DNA of 64,000 nucleotides. It comes from Skeletonema tropicum (lineage: Eukaryota > Bacillariophyta > Thalassiosirophyceae > Thalassiosirales > Thalassiosiraceae). This document shows, piece by piece, positions 12,408 through 21,127 of the stretch. The notes below the pieces were generated by a model that worked only from the letters and a program-made list of their open reading frames with translations, had not been told where the DNA came from and did no database searches. The position numbers and the translations under genes were made by a program. Within the stretch, counting starts at the first letter, position 1. Each line of letters begins with the position of its first letter. The stretch spans positions 3,348,001 through 3,412,000 of the forward strand of contig CM074130.1 in assembly GCA_037178625.1 (NCBI GenBank). Direction: 5' to 3'.

Positions 12408-14061
12408 TCATTCAGACAGTGGCTTCAAAGCAAGTTCCAGCGCGCTCATGTTCTGATCGTCGAGTTGCAAGCAGTACCGAGCACGCACACATTCCTTTCC
12501 TATGTCAATAACGTTCTCTAAATTGATCGGGGTGCCAGTAATTACACAATCACAATCAACTCCTCGGACAGTCTCTTCAAGGTCCTTAATTTGATGTTCA
12601 TCATAACCCATGGCTGGCAAGACCTTCTCTAAGTGCTGAAACTTCTGGAAGACGCCAACCAAAGAACCTTTAGCTGCTTGGCGTGGGTCGACAATTTCGG
12701 CAGCTCCCATTTGGCGTGCAAGAACAAACCCGGCCCCAAATGGCATGCCACCGTGTGTGAGAGTAGGGCCGTCGTCAATGACCAACACATTCTTGCCATA
12801 AACCATGTCCTTGACCGCAGAGTCGCCAAGCAACTGTCCTGCCGGGTCACGAGCTTCAGGAGTAACGATGGATTTACCAAGAATGATTGGGATATCTTTA
12901 CCCAAAAAGTCACGAATGCGTTGAGCTTGGAGGCTTGCGAGTTCAGAGCTTTGGAGCGAGTTCACCTTGTTGATCATCACGAGATCGGCCATTCTCATGT
13001 TGATCTCTCCTGGATAGTAATGCTCTTCGTGGCCCTCACGCAAAGCATCAGCGACGCAGATTGTGACAGTTGGCTTGAAAAAGCAAAAGTCATTGTTGCC
13101 ACCGTCCCAAAGGATAATATCCGCCTCTCTCTCGGCCTCTCTCAAAATCATTTGGTAGTCAACACCGGCGTACAGCAGATTCCCTTCCTCGATATGGAGT
13201 TCGTATTCCTGGCAAGATAATGGATATTGCATGTCAATACAACTCAATGAAATCGATCTTCCAGCAGATATAGCATGCATCATTTATCAACTTACCTCTC
13301 TCTCTTCAATTGTACATTTATATCGAACTAGATCTTCAAGCACCTCGTAACGCTGGCAGCGCTGCGTGAGAAGATTTTTATCGTAAGGCATTGGATGTCT
13401 TACAACTACAATCTTCTTTCCCTATATCCAATGGAGAAGAGAACATAATACCTCATAATGAGTATTGATAAAATATAGCTCCTTGTCAAATGTGCCCAGC
13501 TACTTCTGCTTACCTTTTTCTTCAAGTAGTCGGCGATTGCTCTTGTAGTTTGACTCTTGCCTGTTCCGGTACGAGTAGCACAGATGGAAACGACAGGTTT
13601 CGATGAATGCAACTGTGTTAGGGCTGGAGGAAGCTGAATGAAGCTTGCACCCTTTGAGTTTACCTTTGCAGCTAAGTTCTGTACAGAGTCATAACTGATA
13701 TCGCTATAAGCCAAGGCACACATGGTTGCTCCATGCTCTTCGATGAGCGTCTCGAGATCGTTCTGATCATAGATCATTAGACCGTTCGGATAGCGATTAC
13801 CGTTCTTATCGTTATTACACATCTCAGGAGGGAACAATCTGCCACCAATGCCCGGTATCTGAGTAGATGTAAAACATGTAACGATTACATTTGGCTGAAG
13901 ACTCCAATAGCTCATGAAATCATGAAAGTCGCGGCCCTTCGAGTTACGATAGAGGTAAATCAATTGAGTGTTAGTTGAGTTGTCAAGGAAATGAAGCTGC
14001 ATAAACTGAGATAAGAACAACTCACTGCAGCACCGAGAATGATCACTTTCTCTGTCACCAT
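12408..14061 (-). CDS. Cyclic 2,3-diphosphoglycerate synthetase-like P-loop protein (COG2403 type)
   Basis: Four exons were reconstructed (14061-14026, 13936-13514, 13421-13296, 13208-12408) with GT-AG introns of 89, 92 and 87 bp; all junctions keep frame and give 461 aa, the size of the archaeal enzyme. The start MVTEKVIILGAA joins exactly to GRDFHDF, restoring the N-terminal nucleotide-binding motif. Other blocks are TQIPGIGGRLFPPE, the P-loop ATRTGTGKSQTTR (about residues 135-147), VVVRHPMPY, CTIEEREEYELHIEEGN, YAGVDYQ, DIILWDGGNNDF and YPGEINMRMADLVMINKV. Archaeal homologues make the thermoprotectant cyclic 2,3-diphosphoglycerate. Whether a eukaryotic member does this is unknown, and the broader family is annotated only as predicted GTPase. 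No organelle signal is evident. Confidence 0.85.
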
Positions 14062-14329
14062 TGTTATTATTTCTCTTAATATATGCTTTGTGTTTACTTT
14101 TGATACGATTTATGAAACGCACAGCCAATCAACCGCCCTTCTTGGTGTCAGGTCCAATGACACAATTGAGAATGCTTATGCATCTCGAAGCGAACTGGAA
14201 GGAACTGGAGCAATCAAGTAAGTAAGAGAGGAGCTGAGTTCGGGTCCATCACGTGTAGCGCTGCGACACACTCACACCTTCCTGAGAAGTTTCTTCTGAA
14301 AAGAAGCGCTGCTGCTGAAGAATCAATAT

Positions 14330-16186
14330 CTAGGCCTTTGAAATCCTTCCTGTCTTTTCCAACTTTTCCTTGTCATGAAATGTCAGCTGCGTCTCTTGTT
14401 CTACTACAAGTTCTGGCCATTCCTTGTCAAATTCCCAAGGCCGTAGTGCCGCCTCCACATCATTTTCTCTGATGTTTTTTATCCACTTGCGGACGTAGCT
14501 GCCATTCGGATCGTACCTGTAGCTTTGGCTGATTGTTCGAAAGTGGCGGTTCTTTGGGTCCCCTCCTGTACCTGCAAAATATGACCAGTTTCCAAAGTTG
14601 GCTGCAACGCAGTGATCTTCAAGACATAGCTGGTACCACTCGGCCCCAAGCCTCCAATCCAGCTTTAGATCTTTTGTTAAGACAGAAGCCATGTTTTGCC
14701 GTACTCTATTGGAAGTGTATCCTGTTGTGATTAATTCCTTCATACCAGCATCAACTAGAGGTAAGCCAGTCTTGCCACTTACCCACCGTATGAACTTGTC
14801 TTGGTGTTCGGATAACGATAGCCACTCACGTGGAGCGTCAGGTTTGTGGACTGGCGTTTTTGGATTTATCTTATATGCAGAAGCTCCGTCACGGAAGCAG
14901 TTGAATAGGAAATAGTCTCTCATCTCCATATGAGAAATGAGCCAATTTATATCACTGGCACTGTTCTCTTTTTCGATTTCAAGTTTGTTCTGCTCTTCCT
15001 TGACACAATGGTATACCTGACGTGGCGATAACGTACCAAGAGCAAGTGGGAGGCTTAGCATCGAGGAGTTGTTGTTGGATACGTCGCATAGGCTTCTATC
15101 TGCTGTTGCTGCATGTTTTTGAACGAAGTCGCGGAGATGGAGCAAAGATTGCTGCTCAATTGACTTGTCATTGTTGTGTGGAATGTCATTTGCATTTTCT
15201 ACAAGTTTTATTACGAGTTCTTTTGGTATACACCCAAGCATTGGAACATCTGATTCCAGCAGCGGCTTTGTCAGCTCTTTCAATGATGGTACTTCTTCTG
15301 TATTTAAATGTGTGAAATCCTGTGCAATGATTTCAGAAGTAGGGTAGTCATAAAGCTCTCGCACTGGAGCCACAGTACGTGCAACTCGTCGGAAGTCTCC
15401 CATTATTGTTGGCATGCCTTCAAAACGAGTCGGATCTATTGTTATTATATTTGGGTTCGACAACTTAGCAATTACAGAGCCGATGTCTTGCTTCTTTGTT
15501 TTCCCTTTGTTTCTCTTCTTCTGCTTTTCATTGGGTCTAGCCAATCTTTTCCAAACTTCAGGATCAGTTGGCAGATCATTTGGATGGACCAGCGTTACTG
15601 AACATGTCGTAAAGACCTTGCAGCGGTGCGGTCCTCCATATTGCAATATTTGTTTCAACTTTTGAGATTGTGTGAACTCGTAATGCCCAGGTATTTCGGA
15701 AAAAGCTACTTCATCTATCGACAGTTCTTGTGCAAGTTGTGGAATTACCTGTAGTGGGTTGCCAGTACGGATAATGAGATCTCCCCCGAGCGAACGCAAG
15801 GAGCGTCTCAGCGAATGCACTGCATCAATAAGCCTTCTGGTGAAATAAGGCCCATGGTTGAAACTCTGTAGTTGATCACCCTTTCCGTCAGAGATGCCAG
15901 TTTGTCTCGTCGAATAATCCGATGGATCAAATATGTAAACGCTGTAGATTGTTTTTTGATTACTGTGGTACAGTTCATTGTCAGCAAGACGAAGGTCACG
16001 TCTGTGCCACACCAATCGAGTTGATGATGCCAATCGAGTTGATGATGATGATGATGACATCGTTGTAGACGGAGATGGGCGGAGAGTCAACGCAGCTGCA
16101 GGCCGTAGGCGTAGGAACAACAACAGCGGCAGCGGCAGCCACAACATCGTAAGTTCGAAGTAGCTCTTATGAGAGGAAAAGCGCAT
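14330..16186 (-). CDS. CRY-DASH: Cryptochrome/photolyase family protein, DASH type
   Basis: A single exon of 618 aa. The photolyase alpha/beta domain opens with RLVWHRRDLRLADNE near residue 56. The FAD domain carries MRDYFLFNCF, the GLPLVDAGMKELITTGYTSN block, VLTKDLKLDWRLGAEWYQ, and DHCVAANFGNWSYFAGTGGD, in which the WRLGAEW...NFGNW...G.G.D pattern matches DASH cryptochromes better than class I CPD photolyases. Such proteins repair CPDs in single-stranded DNA or act as blue-light sensors; which applies here is not decided by sequence. A hydrophobic leader (LWLPLPLLLFLRL, about residues 15-27) suggests organelle import; the ATG at codon 14 is an alternative start that places the leader at the N-terminus. 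A basic insert (EKQKKRNKGKTKKQD) sits mid-protein. It is divergent from the next gene, 175 bp away. Confidence 0.87.
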   Translation of the reverse strand: MRFSSHKSYFELTMLWLPLPLLLFLRLRPAAALTLRPSPSTTMSSSSSSTRLASSTRLVWHRRDLRLADNELYHSNQKTIYSVYIFDPSDYSTRQTGISDGKGDQLQSFNHGPYFTRRLIDAVHSLRRSLRSLGGDLIIRTGNPLQVIPQLAQELSIDEVAFSEIPGHYEFTQSQKLKQILQYGGPHRCKVFTTCSVTLVHPNDLPTDPEVWKRLARPNEKQKKRNKGKTKKQDIGSVIAKLSNPNIITIDPTRFEGMPTIMGDFRRVARTVAPVRELYDYPTSEIIAQDFTHLNTEEVPSLKELTKPLLESDVPMLGCIPKELVIKLVENANDIPHNNDKSIEQQSLLHLRDFVQKHAATADRSLCDVSNNNSSMLSLPLALGTLSPRQVYHCVKEEQNKLEIEKENSASDINWLISHMEMRDYFLFNCFRDGASAYKINPKTPVHKPDAPREWLSLSEHQDKFIRWVSGKTGLPLVDAGMKELITTGYTSNRVRQNMASVLTKDLKLDWRLGAEWYQLCLEDHCVAANFGNWSYFAGTGGDPKNRHFRTISQSYRYDPNGSYVRKWIKNIRENDVEAALRPWEFDKEWPELVVEQETQLTFHDKEKLEKTGRISKA

Positions 16187-16361
16187 GATGTTTTTTAAGA
16201 GAGATAGCTAACTGAAGAGGTTTTCATTAAGGGCTATCACGACCACCAGGCTCCAGCTCATCGCATCCTTCTCCCCTACGATATTCGTTGATTATCTCGA
16301 AGGGCATTTGACCCTGATAACATAACATGTTAATCTCTACACGAACGATATCGAAGTCACG
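16187..16361. promoter_or_regulatory. Short bidirectional promoter region
   Basis: Only 175 bp separate the divergent starts of the DASH cryptochrome and the 320-aa gene, so both promoters must overlap here. Co-regulation (for example by light) is a guess from spacing alone. No motif could be assigned. Confidence 0.35.
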
Positions 16362-17324
16362 ATGAGGTGTACTGCAATTCTGCGTCGTATCATTGCACTG
16401 CTACTTCTCTGCCACCTCGCATTGTCATCCAGTTGCTTTGCATTGTCGACACCAAGTGGAGAATCATGTCGACCTGATTCAATTGCTAGAGGTGGTGCCA
16501 TAGTCGACTCCATCGACGACAGAACAATTTCAGTAATCAAGCAATTCTTAACATCGTCGTCTACAGTTGGAAAAAATAAAGAGTTCTTGATACAAGGCTG
16601 GCGATGGCACTGCATGTCTTTGATTCGAGATGCAGAAAGGCTTGAAAGACTTGCAGCACACTTGTCAAGTAAGAAAGTGAATGATGATTCAGGATTAGAG
16701 GCATTGTTATCAGCAGCAGACTACGTCGTAAATTTCAATATGGCAGGTCTTTATCGCATAGAATCGACAATGTTTGTGAAATGGCTGCGGAAGAATCTGT
16801 GCAATGTAGATGCGTTTAGTGATAGTAGTAATGCAACTGCAACGGCGGCTGCATTCGGCAAAGTGATGGATAAGATTGACAATCAACGAGTCAACTGTGA
16901 AAAGATTGGTAAGGAGTTATACGACAACGCAAGAGGTGCATCATCTAGCTCATCGATCACGATCGAAAAAAGACAGCGGTATCTTCGTGAAGTCGTTCGT
17001 CTCTCAACAAGACTCTCTGATCAACTTCATTCCATGCGCGATCTGCAAGAGATGCTTGTAGTGCCCTCTATTTCTCAGGTAGTTTCAGCCAGTGAGCAAA
17101 AGTCATTCAACAACAAAGTCCTTTTAGCACTTGGTTTGCTTGAGAGTCGTGTTCATCTGGTTGGTATGCATGATGCTGTTTGGGCCTCAGGTAGTGAAAT
17201 TGAAAAGCAAAAGTTTGAGAAAGAAATACCTTATGTTGCAAGGATTATGATTGAAAGATGGAGGAAAAGCTTATACGCTCCTAAAGGTGCTTGGGCATTG
17301 GACTATGGTGTGTCTGGGAAGTAG
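16362..17324 (+). CDS. Unknown protein with signal peptide, possibly plastid-targeted
   Basis: A single exon of 320 aa. I do not recognise the family. The N-terminus is a signal peptide (MRCTAILRRIIALLLLCHLA) followed by SSCFALST, where Phe after the likely cleavage site resembles the diatom plastid-import motif. The mature part is mostly helical and charged, with a striking FLIQGWRWHCMSLIRDAERL block near residue 75, an ADYVVNFNMAGLYRIE block near residue 128, a Ser/Ala-rich linker near 190, and a C-terminal YVARIMIERWRKSLYAPKG segment. It has no transmembrane span after the leader. It shares a 175-bp divergent promoter region with the DASH cryptochrome. Confidence 0.7.
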   Translation: MRCTAILRRIIALLLLCHLALSSSCFALSTPSGESCRPDSIARGGAIVDSIDDRTISVIKQFLTSSSTVGKNKEFLIQGWRWHCMSLIRDAERLERLAAHLSSKKVNDDSGLEALLSAADYVVNFNMAGLYRIESTMFVKWLRKNLCNVDAFSDSSNATATAAAFGKVMDKIDNQRVNCEKIGKELYDNARGASSSSSITIEKRQRYLREVVRLSTRLSDQLHSMRDLQEMLVVPSISQVVSASEQKSFNNKVLLALGLLESRVHLVGMHDAVWASGSEIEKQKFEKEIPYVARIMIERWRKSLYAPKGAWALDYGVSGK

Positions 17325-17803
17325 AGAAGTTCTTCAATATCTACGTACTGTAGCGTGTCCAGTAAATGTAAGATGTGATTTGATTTCAATCTGCCCCCGC
17401 CATTAGATGAGTTTACATCGATGTAGAGCGAAGAACAAGTTCAGCTATCGAAGTACAAGCTAACGAAGTACAGAGAGAGATGCATTGGATAGATCGTGAT
17501 ATTTTATCATTTTTCGTCAGTTTGGTGTAGTAAAGTACTGATTAAATTACGTATTGATGAAGAGGTTAATTTAAGGACAATTGTTTTATTAGAAAATTAT
17601 ACTCAACAAGAGTACTAAAATTCATTATGGTACGTTTACGTAAGGCTAATTTCCACTGACACACAGCGCGCCCACAAGCCTGGCACACTCACCACTCACA
17701 CACACATCTCGCTTGCTGTACAGCACTGTACTTACAGCAGGCTTACAGCAGGTTACAGCTCACATTATCTATTACTTATCTCCTGCACATCGACTGGTCG
17801 AAA
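17325..17803. other. Intergenic with short TTACAGCAGG repeats
   Basis: This lies between two plus-strand genes. Just upstream of the protease, about 17720-17765, there are tandem-like copies of TTACAGCAGG and related GTACAGCA/TTACAGC words preceded by CA-rich sequence. This may be promoter material; nothing else is recognisable. Confidence 0.4.
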
Positions 17804-19525
17804 ATGGCAATTGATCGCCAGCAAACATTCTGTGCAGTGATTGTCGCTGCTGCTGCGTTATTTCCTGCATCGGTTTCTTCTTTTTCCATCTCGAGCATCA
17901 CGAAACAAGCTCATCACTCATGCGCACATCCTCTGAAAGCAACAATAGAAAGAGACGGTCTATTCTGGCCATCTTCATCTCCTAATGGAGAGAGAATCGA
18001 TAGATCAATTAGCACTGATGAAGATGATGATGAGCTTTTTGATGAGGAAGAATATATACTTGCTTCTACTTTAGATGCAGTAGTGAAAATTTATGCTACA
18101 CACTCTGATCCAGATTTCCTGATACCTTGGCAAAAGCGGCAACAGACGACGTCGACATCATCAGGTTTTGTAATAGATGTCCCAGGTATAGGCTTGCGTG
18201 TAATGACGAATGCGCATAGTGTCGAATATGGCAGTGTAGTCCAAGTGCAAAGGAGAGGTGATGACGAAAAGCATGCTGCCGTTGTAGAAGCAGTTGGAAA
18301 TGAGTGTGATTTAGCACTGTTACGTGTTGATTCGCTGTTTTCTCCGCAGAATGGTGAACAATTCCAACCCTTTGCAATGCCTATCGGTCCTCTACCCACG
18401 CTCCAGGATGACGTTGAGGTGATAGGTTATCCTGCAGGTGGTGATTCACTTTGTGTAACGAAAGGTGTTGTGTCTCGAATTGAAATGCAAGAGTATGCGC
18501 AGGCTGGAGCAAGACTCTTGGCGATGCAAATTGACGCAGCCATCAATCCTGGTAATAGCGGAGGCCCTGTAGTGAACGATGCATTGGAAGTCGTTGGAGT
18601 GGCTTTTCAAGGTATCGACGAAGAAAGTATTGAGAACGTGGGTTATGTAGTTCCTGCTAGTGTTGTACGTCACTTTCTTGAAGACGTTAGAAGGAACAAT
18701 GGAAAGTACACTGGATTCTGCCATCTCGGCATTGATGTATCATTTCTAGAGAACAAAACATATCGCAAATTCTTGAAGATGGAGAATCTGGATGGAGAAA
18801 AGAAGCGTATTTCCGGAGTATGTGTGAGACGAGTCCAGCCAACTGCTGGTGCTCATGGCATACTGAAAAGTATGGACGTAGTAATGGCAGTTGATGGTAT
18901 ACCTGTTGGCAACGATGGGAAGATTCCATTTCGACGCGGAGAACGTGTTGATCTTGGATGCTACATATCATCTCTGTTTCCTGGAGATGTTGCTACTGCT
19001 ACAATATTTCGAGATGGAAAGGAAATGGAGGTTTCTATTCCAGTATCTCCTGTCAAAGATCTCGTTCCGAGTCATTACAACAACAAACCACCGCCTTATC
19101 TGATCTGCTCAGGATTTGTATTCACGGCGCTATCCGTGCCCTATCTCGACGCCAAAGGGGCTTGGGATGACTTTTATACAGAGAGTGTGTCCTATCTGCT
19201 TGGTCTCGTACATTCTCCGCTCAAGCAAAAGGGTGACGAAGTAGTTGTTTTGGCACAGGTTTTAGCACACGAAGCCAACCTTGGTTACGAGCATTTGATT
19301 GATTTGCATTTGCTCAAGTTCAATGGAGTTGAAGTAAAATCACTTGGCCATTTGAATAACTTGATCAGTGAAAACGAAGAACAGTTCATGACTTTTGAGT
19401 TTGCACCAGAAGAAGGAGGAAGATTGATCGTGATGGAACGTGCTCTCTGTGAACAAGCTACAGAGGACGTGTGCAAGGAGCACTCGATTGGATCGCATTA
19501 CGTTTTGAGAACAGATACTGTGTAG
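17804..19525 (+). CDS. DEG/HtrA-type serine protease with PDZ domains, DEG2/DEG9-like
   Basis: A single exon of 573 aa. The trypsin-like catalytic triad is readable: His138 (NAHSVEYG), Asp169 (NECDLALLRVD) and Ser252 (INPGNSGGPVVN). Flanking blocks (GFVIDVPG, VEVIGYPAGGDSLCVTKGVVSR, AMQIDAAINPG) and the C-terminal architecture of one clear PDZ (ILKSMDVVMAVDGIPVGNDG near residue 350) plus a second degenerate PDZ-like region (DLHLLKFNGVEVKSLGHL near 505) match the plant DEG2/DEG9 group. A signal peptide ending SVSSFSISS suggests bipartite plastid import, while plant DEG9 is nuclear, so location here is open. An acidic linker (DEDDDELFDEEE) follows the presequence. The family degrades damaged proteins, for example after photo-oxidative stress. 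Confidence 0.9.
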   Translation: MAIDRQQTFCAVIVAAAALFPASVSSFSISSITKQAHHSCAHPLKATIERDGLFWPSSSPNGERIDRSISTDEDDDELFDEEEYILASTLDAVVKIYATHSDPDFLIPWQKRQQTTSTSSGFVIDVPGIGLRVMTNAHSVEYGSVVQVQRRGDDEKHAAVVEAVGNECDLALLRVDSLFSPQNGEQFQPFAMPIGPLPTLQDDVEVIGYPAGGDSLCVTKGVVSRIEMQEYAQAGARLLAMQIDAAINPGNSGGPVVNDALEVVGVAFQGIDEESIENVGYVVPASVVRHFLEDVRRNNGKYTGFCHLGIDVSFLENKTYRKFLKMENLDGEKKRISGVCVRRVQPTAGAHGILKSMDVVMAVDGIPVGNDGKIPFRRGERVDLGCYISSLFPGDVATATIFRDGKEMEVSIPVSPVKDLVPSHYNNKPPPYLICSGFVFTALSVPYLDAKGAWDDFYTESVSYLLGLVHSPLKQKGDEVVVLAQVLAHEANLGYEHLIDLHLLKFNGVEVKSLGHLNNLISENEEQFMTFEFAPEEGGRLIVMERALCEQATEDVCKEHSIGSHYVLRTDTV

Positions 19526-19881
19526 GAAGAAGATAACGGATTTCAAAGGAATTAAATAAATACTTAATAGATCAAAATATAAGTAATACATTGCAGCCAT
19601 CACGTAATCTATCTATCCTATGAACCTGCAAAGCTTGCCCCAGCAATAACAATCTACGATACCATCTCTTCTGTTTTGTTCGTACAAATACTATAATGTC
19701 CAACTGTCCGTCCGCCCCACCACCAAACTCTCCCGCCAAATTGCGCCGCCTCCAATCCACCCTCCACCTCCATGACAGTCTCCACTGGTAGTACTACTTG
19801 TAACTACACTCCTCGACTTCCCTTGTAATAGCCGCATTCATACATCCCTAATAGGTCAAACAATTCCATAGTGTGTTTATA
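19526..19881. other. Intergenic, promoter side of eIF3i
   Basis: This holds the protease 3' end and the eIF3i promoter/5' UTR. A pyrimidine-rich, C-rich tract lies at about 19690-19790. No coding sequence was recognised. Confidence 0.4.
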
Positions 19882-21049
19882 ATGGTAAGTAGTTTTGACA
19901 TTTTCACCAAATTCATTGCATTAATGGTTACGTGCACTGACGCGATTTAATTTAACTTTTTACTCCACAACACAGAGACCAATTCTACTGAAAGGGCACG
20001 AGCGTTCCATTACAGTCGTCAAGTTCAACTTCGACGGTGATCTGCTTTTCACAGCATCAAAGGATCACGTACCTTCGGTCTGGAGAACTGAAAATGGAGA
20101 AAGATTGGGAACCTTCAATGGACACAAGGGTACTATCTGGGATTTGGACGTATGCCGCTTCTCTAAGCGAGTAGTAACCGCAAGCGCCGATGCGTCTGCA
20201 AAGCTTTGGGACTGTGAAACAGGAGAGTGTATCAAAACTTTTGTGCATCATGGACCCGTCCGTGGTGCAGCCTGGGCCGATGGCTCTAACATGTTTGCCA
20301 CCATTTCCGATCCTTTTGTCGAGCACAACGCCCAAATATCGGTGTACGACGTCCCTGAAAATGATGACCCATCCAGTTATTCTGACTCGCCTCGATTGGA
20401 GATTGATTTGCCCAAGACATCAGACGGAAAGCGTGTCAATGCAACCAATATTGTTTGGCTCAACCTCAATGAAGCTCTCTTTGTTACCTTTGATAATGGC
20501 TCAATCCGTTTATACGATCCTGTTACAGGGGAGGAGCTAGATGAGTTCTACCCACACGAGAAGAAGATTAACAGAGTGAGCTTTAACCTGGACAAAACTC
20601 TCTTCATTACAAGCTCAGCGGATTTTACCGCGAAGCTTTATGATGTGGTTGACTTGAAACATTTGAAGACATATAAGACTGACCGTCCCGTCAATGATGC
20701 TGTTATTTCAGAGACGAAGGATCATATCTTACTTGGGGGTGGTCAAGAAGCCATGAGTGTAACAACAACGTCTGGTAAGGTTGGTAAATTTGAGACTCGA
20801 TTCTTTCATTTGGTGTATGAGGAAGAATTTGGCTCAGTGAAGGGACATTTCGGACCAATTAATGCTCTTGCTATCAATCCTAATGGACGTAGTTATGCCA
20901 GTGGAGCTGAGGATGGTTATATTCGCCTGCATTATTTTGACAAGAGCTATCTGGACATGAAAGATCCTGTGCCAGAAGTCCTTGAGGAGGGAGAGGACGA
21001 TGATGATGAAATGGAAGACAGAGAAGAAAGTGATAGCGATTCAGACTAA
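19882..21049 (+). CDS. EIF3I: Translation initiation factor eIF3 subunit I (TIF34), WD40
   Basis: The coding start is an ATG at 19882-19884 directly followed by GTAAGT. A 91-bp intron (19885-19975) separates it from exon 2 (19976-21049), which begins RPILLKGHERSITVVKFNFD, matching the M(K/R)PILLxGHERSIT start of eIF3i. The product is 358 aa with the WD40 blades of the family: LFTASKDH, GHKGTIWDLDV, LWDCETGE, LYDPVTGEELD, FITSSADFTAKLYD and a final GHFGPINALAINPNGRSYASGAEDG. It ends in an acidic Asp/Glu/Ser tail. eIF3i is part of the eIF3b-i-g module on the 40S subunit. Its 3' end converges with the next gene, 78 bp away. Confidence 0.96.
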
Positions 21050-21127
21050 ATAAATAAGTACTACTAGATCAAACTCTTCGTTATGCAATAGGGGCGGAAT
21101 TTTGTGTTTTGAATGAGCGTCTTACAT

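Noticed and set aside
12633..13220. 195-codon plus-strand frame
   Set aside because: Antisense to the strongly supported cDPGS-like gene; no protein features of its own.
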